64,000 nucleotides of DNA from Ridgeia piscesae (lineage: Eukaryota > Annelida > Polychaeta > Sabellida > Siboglinidae), in contig JAODUO010000157.1 of NCBI GenBank assembly GCA_025642075.2, positions 412,501 to 476,500 of the forward strand, read 5' to 3'. Within the stretch, counting starts at the first letter, position 1. Each line of letters opens with the position of its first letter. A program made the translations under genes and the position numbers. The notes under the pieces were generated by a model that worked only from the letters and a program-made list of their open reading frames with translations, did not search any database and had not been told where the DNA came from. Positions 34,396 through 45,080 of this stretch are shown here, piece by piece.

Positions 34396-36974
34396 CTACA
34401 AACACACAGCAGCATGGAACCTCAGGGTTCAAAATAGTGGTAGCCGGGTAGAGGAACTACCTTTGAACAATATTTTTGTTTGAATATAGAGTGTTATATA
34501 AGTTAATGTTATTATTATGCAATTTGGATATGGCCATATGCCACATTATTTTAGTCATTTTTTAGTGGGAAACTTAACAAATACAGATACCTTTCATCAA
34601 CACAATATTTGTAAACTCACAAATACATGTTAAATATACATAGCAAAATATTTGCATTGTTCTACTAAATATAGTAGAACTTTTATACATTAAAATAGTT
34701 ATTACAAAGCAACACAAGTGTTTCGTTTTAGAATATTTTATATGAACTGACAAGAAATCTAATTTCTTGTCAGTTTTCATTCATTCATGAATCATGATGC
34801 CACAAACCAAGTGTTGCAGTTGACTTAGTTTCTACTTTCGCCAGTTATATTACATGCTAAACAGTGATTCTGGCTAAACTGATATTTACTAAAACAAAAG
34901 TAGTGCAACAGTGGCCCCCACAAGAGAGCGACTCGTCGGCTGTTACCATTTCTGATATGTAGAATTAAGAGTATAGTTGATATGGTAAATCGTTCTAATT
35001 AACTATCTCTCTTTTACAAATGCATTGCATGTTGGCTAATCTTAATGGTGCAAGAAAGCGAATGAGGTTAGGAAGAGGCATGTGGACCTCAACGCTTCAA
35101 CAAAAATACCTCTCTGCCCACAATTTTAGTTAGTATATAGAGTAATTTATTATTATTAAAAAAATTGGGCTACCAGATATGGGTGTGGGCTACCAGAAAT
35201 TTCAAGCTGGTAGCCCGGATGGCTGCCTTGATTTTGTAGTTATTTCTACCCCTGCACCTACATTACAATGTTGCCTGCCTGCCTCTGTGTGCTCACATCT
35301 CAGCTATATGATCTAATGGGCCTGTTTGAAATAAAATAAATACAAAATAAATATTATTATCAAACGTTTCTATTTATTGTTACTGTAAATCACATGAATT
35401 TTTTATTTCGGAACTTTTTTATTTAGACTTGCCCATACATTTTTAGTTTAACTAAAAACGAGAAACATTTTGTGTTTTGTGAGCCTAATTTATGAAACCA
35501 AAAATCCAAGAATTTCATGACATAATAAACTTTCATGAATTCATGAAGTGCTTCGTCACCGCTCACATTGAGAGGCTGACAGTTCTTTGCCACTACCCCC
35601 GTACTTTCTTTTTTACTCCAGCTACTGTTGAAGAAGTGAGGCGAATAATTATTTCTTCTCCAAATAAATGTTGTGATATAGATCCAGTGCCAACTGTATT
35701 GTTGACATTTTTGACTCTTTATTTGGTATGATAACAAATCTCATTAATGTATCACTGAGGACAGGTACTTTACCAGATGATTTTAAACAAGCGCATATAA
35801 ATCCATTTCTTAAAAAGACAACTTTGCCGAAAGATAACTGGACAAATTATAGACGTGTTTCTAATCTCAGCATCATCTCCAAGATGCTTGAATAGGCCTT
35901 GGATCTCATATTAATTCAAATAATCTGTCAAATATGTTCCAATCTGCATACAAAAAACATCATTCTATTGAGACTGCTCTCCTAAAAGTGCATAATGATA
36001 TCACTTTAGATACGGATAATAGTAGTTACCTTGCTTGATTCATCGGCTGCCTGTGATACTATTAATCATACGTTTCACTCGTTTGTCTTTGTGGTACGGT
36101 GAGTCTGGTGTAGCTTTAAGCTGGTTTAAATCTTATCTTAGTGGAGAGAGAGTTAAGATTGGGGATTGTTTGTCATTATCAATTAATATTTTTATATGGC
36201 CCAATAGAAGTTACCTTATTATTATTATTATTAGCAGACTGTTACATATCTCACTATATATGCATGCAATGTATGACTCTCTTTTTATCAAATGTACATT
36301 GCACATGCTATCAGAGGAGGGTAGATGCAAATAGTGCCTAGCCCCCAGAATTGACAACTACAGCATCTGTAGTGGCTTACTTTGATCTTTCACATACACA
36401 TTATTTCACTTACAAAATATAAAAACAGGTGTGTTTCTACCAGGCAATGTTCAAGCTATGGGAATGATACAATTACAGCACACAGCTCAAAAGACCTGCC
36501 GTAAATGAATATTCAAACACAAACCTATTGTCCAATGAGCAGTCAAATATTCCCGTCCGAACGCCAAAGTGTGAAACCTTTTCCACCAAGGTGGCCCAGT
36601 CTTTGGGTTGCATGAACATGCGCCTTGCGTGAGGGACGACCTGCACCACCCACACACTGTCCTTGGTGTCCTCTACTTCCTCGTAGAAATGATCACCGCA
36701 GGTGAAGTTGGTCGATGACACACGGGCCGACCTTGAAGTCAAGGTGACTGCAATGATTTCACCTTCGCTGACTTCCCCTGTGGGAGCAGAATATGGTGAG
36801 ACAAGATAAACATCTCTGCCAGGTTAAAATGTCAAACATTTCGTAATCTTCCAGTTAATGGCCTTCGAAAAAGTCGAAATAAAAAACAACTAGCAATACT
36901 TTATCAATTTAAACTTAAAATAAATAAATTTGCAGAATATAAATTAATTATATAGCCTTATATATATATATGAG

Positions 36975-37006
<32 letters not shown>

Positions 37007-37972
37007 CATATATATATATATAATGGGTGCACATCCACAAAACATTGCCTTTCCGATCGTGGTGTATCTGGGGTGTGCTAAATGCTCATGCCCTGTGGCA
37101 TATGCTTGTGTATGAGAATTACGTAGACTCAATGGCATTAATTTGATCTAGAAGTAGAACATAATTTTAAAATATCTGACTTCTTTATACCGTAAGTGGT
37201 GTAGAATGACATTACGAACACATACACATAAAAAAGGTGGTAAAACCATTTTGAAAAGGCCCTACAATGGCCTAATGATTCAGGCCAGGTAACTGGAAGA
37301 CTACCAAACATTACAGAAAATGACTTATTTTGTATAATCACGTCAGTATATTTACTAGCAGAAATGCTCCACTGGCTGTGTTACATGTACAGACAGCTTC
37401 CAGAAGTCAAACTAGACGTATGGCAAAATTTACATAACTTGAACAGGTGTTAGTCAAATAACTGTTTTCTGCGACATCTCCAAGTTATGAAAACCATAGA
37501 TCAACTGGCCAGAACACATGCTGCCACACGGTTGGTCCTACTGGTTGAAAATAGTTGAATGAAATTTAGCCACAATAAAAAAATTGGGATATACATTGAT
37601 TCTTTGACGCCTTTTACAAGGTTAGTTCTGCCATAAGTTGAAGTGGCATGAACGTGTTTCAGCAGGCATTGCAAAGCAAAAGACAGAACAACCACACATA
37701 ATCTGTAGTAACTAGTAGTGTGCACGCTAGCCTGTCTTGTCTATAGTACCTGATGTCTCGACCAGGTCGGTCATCTCTGGTTTCTCCACCACGCCGGCGT
37801 AGCTGACACCTCTCTTGTCGAGCAGCAGTTTAAGCTTTCGCACTCCTAGTGAGACGGGATCAATCAGGTGACTGGCCACTCGACCCTCGTAATAGGCGAC
37901 CGCCTCCAAAATACGCGACAAAATAAACAACATGGCTAGGTATAATGTCAGCAATACCAGCTTCCACCACAT
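32616..37972 (-). CDS. RNF103: E3 ubiquitin-protein ligase RNF103
   Basis: RNF103 is a multi-pass ER membrane RING-H2 ligase linked to ER-associated degradation. Exons on the minus strand: 37972-37750, 36777-36525 and 34395-32616. They join in phase to 751 residues (human about 685). An N-terminal membrane segment (about 4-25) leads into family-like [19 protein letters not shown]. Membrane segments follow at about 333-352, 372-397 and 425-446, with the family block [11 protein letters not shown]. An acidic Ser/Asp region and a (Gly)10 run precede the RING-H2 at about 693-734, with [13 protein letters not shown] and CCPVC. An in-frame ATG four codons upstream (37984) is possible; the chosen start aligns with vertebrate MWLK-type starts. 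The gene looks intact. Confidence 0.95.
34396..36524 (-). other. RNF103 intron 2
   Basis: About 2.1 kb, AT-rich. It holds a hairpin-prone pair of GGGCTACCAG/CTGGTAGCCC words near 35165-35215 and the L2-like LINE remnant listed separately. Confidence 0.8.
35575..36190 (+). mobile_element. L2-like LINE reverse transcriptase remnant
   Basis: Plus-strand frames spell degenerate RT blocks in order: [56 protein letters not shown], a [17 protein letters not shown] block and [11 protein letters not shown]. This order is typical of L2/CR1-clade elements. Stops and frameshifts throughout mark it as dead. It lies antisense in RNF103 intron 2. Confidence 0.8.
36525..36777 (-). CDS. RNF103: RNF103 exon 2
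   Basis: The acceptor TCCCACAG and donor GTTTGT bound 253 nt encoding [13 protein letters not shown] through [20 protein letters not shown] to [14 protein letters not shown], close to the luminal block of vertebrate RNF103. Phases fit both neighbours. Confidence 0.95.
36778..37749 (-). other. RNF103 intron 1
   Basis: AT-leaning, with a (TA)n tract at 36957-37022. The rest is unique, with no other feature. Confidence 0.8.
37750..37972 (-). CDS. RNF103: RNF103 exon 1
   Basis: It starts [16 protein letters not shown], a signal-anchor-like hydrophobic N-terminus, and continues [18 protein letters not shown]. The donor is GTACTA after a split Gly codon. Confidence 0.93.
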
Positions 37973-37984
37973 CGTCCCTTGCAT

Positions 37985-38480
37985 ATTGGTAGGCGAATTA
38001 TGTCATCTGAAAATAGTCGTCTATTTAACAGTTGACAGCTAGCATTCGCTGTTGTTGACAGCTGAAGTGACGTTTGTCAACAAGACACGTCGACGAATCA
38101 CACAACGTGCCCGTGAACGCAGTTTAGCAACCGGACGTTGTCAGTTTACCGTAATTTTGCAACCAAAATGTTCTCAAGTGCATTCCGAGGATCATGTTCG
38201 ATCGACAAATTAGTTATCGTGCAGCAAGTGTTATATCTTGACAACCAGATACACCCCGAAAAACAAAATACAAAATGGCACCACGAAATTGCTTTGATCA
38301 CGTGATCTCAGTTACCTGTTGTAGTTACAATGTTGGTCACTGCGAGCGCGTTATGCGATATCATGGAGCGCCGGTGTTGACTGTATTATATTTTTCAATT
38401 ATGTGTAGCGCGTTCTCTTCAAGTACCCAGACCCCAGCTGGGTATCGCGCCTATGATGTTGGATGCTCTATGAGCATTGC
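37985..38480. other. RNF103 upstream region
   Basis: Unique sequence upstream of the RNF103 start, which would hold its promoter. I see no TATA box in a convincing position. Confidence 0.4.
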
Positions 38481-38487
38481 GCACCGT

Positions 38488-38493
38488 CTAGGA

Positions 38494-38524
<31 letters not shown>

Positions 38525-38627
38525 CGGTGTTACTGCAGCGCATATATATATATATAATTTATATATATATATATATATAATTATGTGTAGCCTTCTTATT
38601 AATAAATCCTAGCTTATCGGCTATATT

Positions 38628-38687
<60 letters not shown>

Positions 38688-38744
38688 TGTGTAGCGCGTT
38701 CTCTTTAAGTCCCAATCCCAGCTGGGTATCGCGCCTATGATGTA

Positions 38745-38830
<86 letters not shown>
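38488..38830. repeat. interspersed (AT)n blocks with a duplicated unit
   Basis: Several AT dinucleotide runs are separated by short unique words. A segment containing ATTATGTGTAGCGCGTTCTC and GCTGGGTATCGCGCCTATGA occurs at about 38398-38455 and again at about 38683-38742, so an AT-flanked unit has been duplicated. Confidence 0.85.
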
Positions 38831-38832
<2 letters not shown>

Positions 38833-39912
38833 CTATGATTTTATGAGCAATACCATAGAGCATCTATGAGCACAACACCTATTTGCATAATGTTTACAAT
38901 GTGTTACAGAAAATTACCTTTATGACAACAGTATAAGGGGAAATTAAAGTGTCAAATGTGTGCAGTAACCTTTCCATGTCGTACTCGTAGTGGAAATATA
39001 AATAGCACATTTAAGCATTATCAATATTATTGGCTAAAAACGGATATATCCGCATAGTTTCGTGTGTGACGTAAGCGCCCTGCTCTGTGTATTGGATACA
39101 TCCATTGTGACGTTGTCAAACCCGTGCCATCTACGGGGTCGAACTAGTGACGTTGGAATGAATCAAAATCCTGTTATAAAAAGATCAGTTTATTTATCGT
39201 CTTAATTAAATTGCGAATAAATATTAAATAAAATAATTAAATTATTGAGGTTATCGTTGAAAAATGTGGAGCAATAGTAAGGCAAAGAACTAATTGTTTG
39301 CTTAGAGCATATCAGGAATGACGAACGAAGTATAAAAACTTAGACCTACGCAGTTCTCTAGCTCAAACAATGTAAATGTAAACGGCGCGCGCTGCACTGT
39401 CTTGAATATAATATACGGCCTTTGGTAAAAACGACCAACTTGAACGGCCAAAGGGAAACCGTTGCCGGCGACTTAACACGCAATTTTGACTTTTGTCGCT
39501 GACTATTTGGTGCCACCCTCGGCTCGTGGCTACTACCGGTCTTGGATGATAATAATAACAGCGTGTGGTGTTAATCTTATTCTTAAATACACACTGTCCT
39601 GCCTTCCACACTTACATTTCGCACAAACAATCCCTGCCAGTCTGCCTGCTCACGCATTGTAATATACGTCAGCTTGTGTCCCATATGTCCCAAGGTGCAC
39701 TTTTCTCTCTTTCTACCCTACCACCACATCTCTTGTAGTCTTATCAGAGGAATTGGGCAATGTATCCTAGTATATCAGCTCTAACGACTGGCGTTTTTAT
39801 TTTTGAAAACTTGATGTATACGTTTTTTTATACATACTTTCATGTCTGGTGGCTTACGATTTCCGTTTTGAAATGAATGAAGTATATTTGATTTGTTTTT
39901 GCGTGGTTTAGT
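38831..39912. other. non-coding stretch, no gene seen
   Basis: Unique sequence with no recognisable gene. The 82-codon minus frame at 39611-39363 has no motif. Confidence 0.5.
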
Positions 39913-40127
39913 TTGATTTGATATGATATGATATGATATGATATGATATGATATGATATGATATGATATGATATGATATAATATAATATATGGCCTTGCC
40001 TTGCCTTGCCTTGCCTTGCCTTGCCTTGCCTTGCCTTGCCTTGCCTTGCCTTGCCTTGCCTTGCCTTGCCTTGCTTTGCTTTGCTTTGCTTTGCTTTGCT
40101 TTGCTTTACTTTACTTTACTTTACTTG
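39913..40127 (+). repeat. stepwise pentanucleotide array
   Basis: Consecutive homogeneous blocks: ATATG (about 13 units, 39918-39978), ATATA, then CCTTG (about 22 units, 39993-40073), CTTTG (about 6) and CTTTA (about 4). Neighbouring blocks differ by a single base. Confidence 0.95.
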
Positions 40128-40299
40128 AATCAATGGTTTTCATTTTTCATATCCATATTAAAGATCTGAACTTTCGTTTTACTTATAAAGGCATTCGTCA
40201 GAACGTTTCACGTTGACGTCTTCAATACTAATGACGGATGACGTCATCGTACACGTAGGGTAGTTCGTAATTACCCTTGTCTCTGTTCCTTGGTGTCTT

Positions 40300-40692
40300 T
40301 GTCTTTCGGATCCAGAAGACTCCCTTTATTTGTTACGTTATTCTGTTTGACTCTTTATCAATAATTTTCGCTCCCTCCCAGTCTATGATGTGAATTTCAG
40401 TCGTTGCATGGTCTGTAAGGGCGGATTTGTTGAAGTTAGACATTAATCTTTTCCCGCTCCTTGTGTATTTCTCATTGTTCGTGTTGTCTACGTCTTTCCT
40501 GTGTTCGCCCAGTCGTGTTTTCAGTAGTCTCCCAGTCTCTCCAGTATACTCGGCACCACAGTTCTTGCATGGTATCTGGTACACCAGCTCACCTTGTTCT
40601 TCAAATTCTACCCTGTCTTTTGGATGTACCAGCAGGAGCCTGAAGGGTGGTCCCTTACAAAAAAGAGCCAATGGTATACCACTGATTACCAC
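40300..40692 (-). mobile_element. Penelope-like element fragment (GIY-YIG endonuclease)
   Basis: The minus-strand frame contains VYQIPCKNCGAEYTGETGRL, then KTRLGEHRKDV and later SALTDHATTEIHIIDWEGAK. This is the C-terminal GIY-YIG-type endonuclease layout with the CxxC insert seen in Penelope-like retroelements. Only the C-terminal part is present (about 100 residues, RT absent), and it loses frame near 40333. A 5'-truncated copy is likely. Confidence 0.75.
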
Positions 40693-40915
40693 TGATTACC
40701 ACTGAATACCATTCAGTATCAATGATATATCAGCAGGACTCAGTGGTGCTCTCAACGGTAATTTAAAATACCATTCAATACCACTGAACGGTACAAAGAA
40801 TCCAAAATATCATTCAAAATATCATTCAAAAAACCATTCAGATACCATTCAAATACCCTTGGCCATAATACTCCCTAGGACCATTCAAAAACCAATGGTA
40901 TTTGAATGCTATTTT
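40665..40915. repeat. degenerate ACCATTCAAA / TACCACTGA repeats
   Basis: Short words ATACCATTCA and ATTACCACTG recur about fifteen times with variable spacing, adjoining the Penelope-like fragment on its 5' side. Confidence 0.75.
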
Positions 40916-41084
40916 TAAGGGTTGTGGGGACGCATGGCTGTCGCAACTCCTACTTCTTCATTACTTTCCGAGACTCCGTCCACATATAGAACAACCACTT
41001 GGCCCAACCAGCATTGTATCATAAAAGTATACACAACTTGAGTTGCACTTACAGAAAATAAATAATTTCGAAACTATAGGCAGG

Positions 41085-41767
41085 GTGAATCCGGGACAAA
41101 AACCCCTTGGACAAAACCACCTCGGACAAAACCCCCTCGGACAAAATCCCCCTCCACACATAACTCCATCAGGACACAAGCTCCTTCTGGACAAAACCCC
41201 CTCGGACAAAACCCCTCATCATAGATACTAGCCTCAAGAATTATCAAAATGATTACACTTAACTTGTATGCATACTATATATACAAATGTAATTCTGATA
41301 TGCGAAATATTTCATGTGGCATCCAACAGGATTCAATATTGGGAACCCAAACTATTTATTCTATATATTTATGATATCTGTAACATACCTAATCTAGTAA
41401 AATTCATCCCCTGCAGATGATACTAACCTTTTTATGCAAATAATAATATCGGTAGACTAAATGACACAATATGTTGTGTATTGTAAAAATTATACATATA
41501 GTTTAGAGTAAATAAATTAACTGTGAATGAACATAACCATTTCTCAGACACTAACCGGAATTGGCCACAGCATTCGGTGGAAATAAACAGTGAGGAATGG
41601 AACTAGAACAAAAAATACTTATTCGTTTAATCATTCTTAAGTTTAGTATCACTGATGAGGGGGTTTTGCCGAGGGGTTTATGTCCGGAAGGGGTTATGTC
41701 TAGAGGGAGTTATGTATAGAGGGGATTGTGTCCGAGGGTTTTTTGTCCGAGAGGGTTTTGTCCGTGC
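41085..41767. mobile_element. fold-back-type element with inverted tandem-repeat arms
   Basis: The left arm (41085-41220) holds tandem GGACAAAACCCCCTC-type units of 15-16 bp. The right arm (41657-41765) holds the inverse, GAGGGGTTTTGTCC-type units. The arms face each other across about 430 bp. Such tandem-unit inverted arms are a fold-back transposon hallmark. The interior carries a reverse-transcriptase remnant listed separately. Confidence 0.7.
41318..41550 (+). mobile_element. non-LTR reverse transcriptase remnant inside the fold-back
   Basis: Plus-strand frames with small shifts give GIQQDSILG (for GVPQGSILG), LFILYIYDICN, NLVKFI, then ADDTNLFM (the catalytic-type ADD box), and later NKLTVNEHN. 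The order and spacing are those of RT blocks 4-6. Frameshifts and changed residues show it is dead. Confidence 0.75.
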
Positions 41768-42965
41768 ACCAGCCAGGGTATACCGTTCAGGGTTAACAGT
41801 ATCTACTGTATTATTGATGCAGCCCCTGTAATCGGTGCCACTGCAATTAGTCAAGGTGCCATGTCAACAATAGCTGGCTGTGCTTAAGACTGGTTTCTCG
41901 TGGAATCTATAAATATCCACAGGAGGTTGTGTTCGGACAGGAGCTAACAGGGGTCAGAGCACGGTTACGCTTCCCGGTCTGACCCATACGAATGTAGTAC
42001 TTAAATAATTGTGTTATTGGAAAGGAGTATAATACAGCAGAGATACTAGTAGATTAAGTAGTATGGTATATGTTCAGTGTATGACGCATGCTGTTAGTCA
42101 GAGTGTAGTTGGCGTAGTGATTTCATCCATTTTTTACGCTACCTGGTGGATGCTGAAAAAACTTGCTAAATTTTGACAATATTGACGTGCAACTCACATG
42201 CATGCATTTTACTAGAGCCAGAGGTGGTGTATTTTTAAAGACGTTTGATGACTATATATTTGATATGACTGCAGTGACTGTGTACACATGTAAGCATTTT
42301 CTTAGGTACAGTTTCCTTGTAATAATCTGACAAAACGTTAACATGCCGCCAAAGGGAAAATCAACTGCGTGGAAATGAGAGATTAACGGTCACATTCTCG
42401 CTATTTCAGAAGCTGCTCATTATAAACAGCAATAACATTATGCAGAAATTGAAAAGTAATATATTCAAGCACAATTACAAATACTCCAGGCAGACTCAAA
42501 CACAAATAATTTAAAATGCTAAATTATTTACACATACAAACACAGTGAGAATTTGTTTTAATACTTTTAAAAATAATGTTAACTTTCCTAATACAATCAA
42601 TACAATATAGCTCAAACAAAAGCAAATGTATTATCGATATAAATTAGTTTTTCAACATAATCGCTGTGATGTAGTGAACAACCACGGTGAGACAGAGGGC
42701 TTATTAATTGTACTGCCATAACACAAGAAAATAATCGAATGATGCTAAATTGTATGATTAATATTAATTATCTAATATGTATAATTGATAAACCTAATTT
42801 AATATGCATTAATATCTACTAGTATAATAGCTACTATTGCTATTTGTGTACAGCTACATGGCTAAATAAATACAACAACCTCTTCAATCAACCCTTTTCA
42901 CACCCGCCTGGCAATGAGGACACACCCTTCATCCATGACATCACTGAGACGAACTTAACAGATAT
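41768..42965. other. non-coding stretch, no gene seen
   Basis: AT-rich unique sequence. A short frame MPPKGKSTAWK at 42343 stops at once and may be transposon debris. Confidence 0.45.
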
Positions 42966-42966
42966 G

Positions 42967-43029
42967 GGTTCAATTGGGTTCTCCAATTAACAAGCCGCAC
43001 TTTCAAGCGGCTTGTTTCATGTTTGAACC
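42967..43029. other. nested perfect hairpin
   Basis: AACAAGCCGC (42989-42998) pairs with GCGGCTTGTT (43007-43016) around an 8-nt loop. Outside it, GGTTCAA (42967-42973) pairs with TTGAACC (43023-43029). Function unknown. Confidence 0.75.
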
Positions 43030-43213
43030 AAATCCATTGTAAGGTGGCCTGTTTAATTACAGATACCTACCATGAATAAAGGGTTCTTATATCTGAGGCA
43101 AACTTCCCTTACCATGGAAAATAATGAATTAGCAAGGTTGGTGCCCATAAGTCATAAATACTGTCGAGCATTTATTGCCGAAACTAAAATGTGATGTAAT
43201 TTTTTCTATCAAA

Positions 43214-43838
43214 ATCGTCTAAATAAAATAATATAATAGCAGAGCGTCAAATTTATCTGAAACAATTACTATGTCGACATGTGTTCGCTAAATATATCGC
43301 CAATCTGACGCGCATGCACATTACCATCAATCGATTTCTGCTCTGGCAATATAATTTTTTCCCTTATTGCCAGAGCTGCTCTGAGAATTGCCCTGAACAT
43401 CCGCTAGGGGCGCGTCATTGTCTCCTCTGGCATTAAGAATTGTTTCGCCCTAATTGTCAGAGCAGCTCTGCGGTTCGATCTTATCGCAGTTTCCGCGCCA
43501 CCATCGCCTAAATCAGTCAAAAAACGATACCAGGGCATCATGTGTATCTGAAACAATTACTATGTCGACATGTGTTCGCTAAACATATCGCCAACCGGAC
43601 GCGCATGCACATTACCATCAATCGATTTCTGGTATGGCAATAAGAATTTTTTTCCCTTATTGCCAGAGCTGCTGTGAGATTTGCCCTGAACATCCGCTAG
43701 GGGTGCGTCGTTTTCTGCTCTGGCAATAAGAATTTTTCCGCCCTTATTGCCAGAGCAGTTCTGCGGTTCGATATTATCACAGTTTCCGCACCACGATCGC
43801 CTAAATCAATCAAAAAACGATACCAGGGCGTCATGTTC
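43214..43838. repeat. 291-bp tandem duplication rich in hairpins
   Basis: The unit beginning TCTGAAACAATTACTATGTC at 43256 recurs at 43547, with a further partial match upstream (43214-43255) and after. Each unit holds two palindromes built on CTCTGGCAATAAG/CTTATTGCCAGAG, four in all. The best is a 16-bp perfect stem, 43715-43730 with 43743-43758. No coding capacity. Confidence 0.9.
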
Positions 43839-44171
43839 AGTCTCTTGACTTAAGTGCCACCAACAGTGTCACTCTTGCGAAGACACTAATTTGGCCAATT
43901 CTACGTCAGTCTTATTATAAAGTTACATTGTCTTAGTCAATAAAGCAATGTCATAAATATTTTACACATTAAACCTAATGTGTATTAAATGACATACCCT
44001 ATTTATATTTGGGATGTCATTAGATATACAGAGGATAATCAACTAGAGAAAATGCTGGATATTGTTAGGCAATGCAACATGTTTTGTAATAACCACCATT
44101 AACAACTCATGCTTGTGGGAAACAACGCACATGTACTGGTATTGTAATTTTCCACTTTTTCAGGTAGAAAA

Positions 44172-44260
44172 ATAGGGTGTTTGACAGCCATGGTGACGGA
44201 GAATGTATTTCCACAAAAGAAGAGTTCAAAACAATATTAGCAGCATTTGTTATCCAGAAA
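44172..44260 (+). pseudogene. possible EF-hand exon relic
   Basis: In one plus frame the sequence reads RVFDSHGDGECISTKEEF, close to an EF-hand loop and its flanking helices (compare RVFDKDGDG in calmodulin-type proteins), but with one extra residue in the loop. A TTTTTCAG acceptor-like site is just upstream and a stop lies near the start of the frame. It could be a decayed EF-hand exon or chance. Confidence 0.25.
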
Positions 44261-45080
44261 AGTGAATTTGTGCATATTTTTTTAGATTGTATACTAATAA
44301 TTATGTATTCCTTTCAGATGATATAAATAAAAACATTCTAATAATATAAAATACAGTTGTGACTGATTGCATTTAGAATACTGTTGTAATGCAAAAACAA
44401 TGTCAGTTGTTTGTCTAACCATTTTGTTCACTTGGACAGTTTAGGGTAATATCGATTCAGCGTTGTGTGTGGCAGGTTCACACCCTGCTGGTGTTAGATC
44501 CTTATGCAAACATTACATGTTGTGTGCACACGCATTGATTCTATTTAATAAGTTCAGCTGCTTTTGTGACATCTCAGAAATGCATCGAACTATCGTCAAG
44601 ATTGTGTATGTATCAATGTATATATGTAGGAATATTAATGCTTTCTTCATAAATGGCCTGCACCTTGGTTGCCAAACAAACAGGAATTGATATGCAACCC
44701 AAACAACTATGACATAAGACCTACATGTGGGCTGTAGAAGAATGCAGATAAAAAATTTCTAGCTGGCAGCATCATATGACCAGCATCAGAGTTCTGCCAG
44801 GTCATCAAGTTAAGTGCAACAGTAATAACTCTTCTTGAGGTCCGCATAGCATATGCAGAGGACTGCAGTGGCGATATCAAGGCATGGGAATTGTTATACT
44901 TCAAAGACTGCTGTTATAGGAAAGTTGGAGTCTTCCATCTAACATGTTATGTTTGATGTTTGATTGGCTACAAGACAGGAACTGGATGACATGGGAGAAA
45001 AAGAAGGAGAGAGCGAGATAATTAATGAAATAATCAATTACAGTATAGAATAATTTCAAAATATTAATCTGTTACATTTA
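44261..45080. other. non-coding stretch, no gene seen
   Basis: Unique sequence. Short frames at 44463-44690 and 44904-44707 are unrecognised. Confidence 0.5.

Noticed and set aside
34396..34415. In-frame ATG at 34415 as the start of a 599-residue RNF103
   Set aside because: The first six codons are intron. A TTTGTAG acceptor follows, and the upstream exons add the conserved N-terminal membrane and luminal regions in phase.
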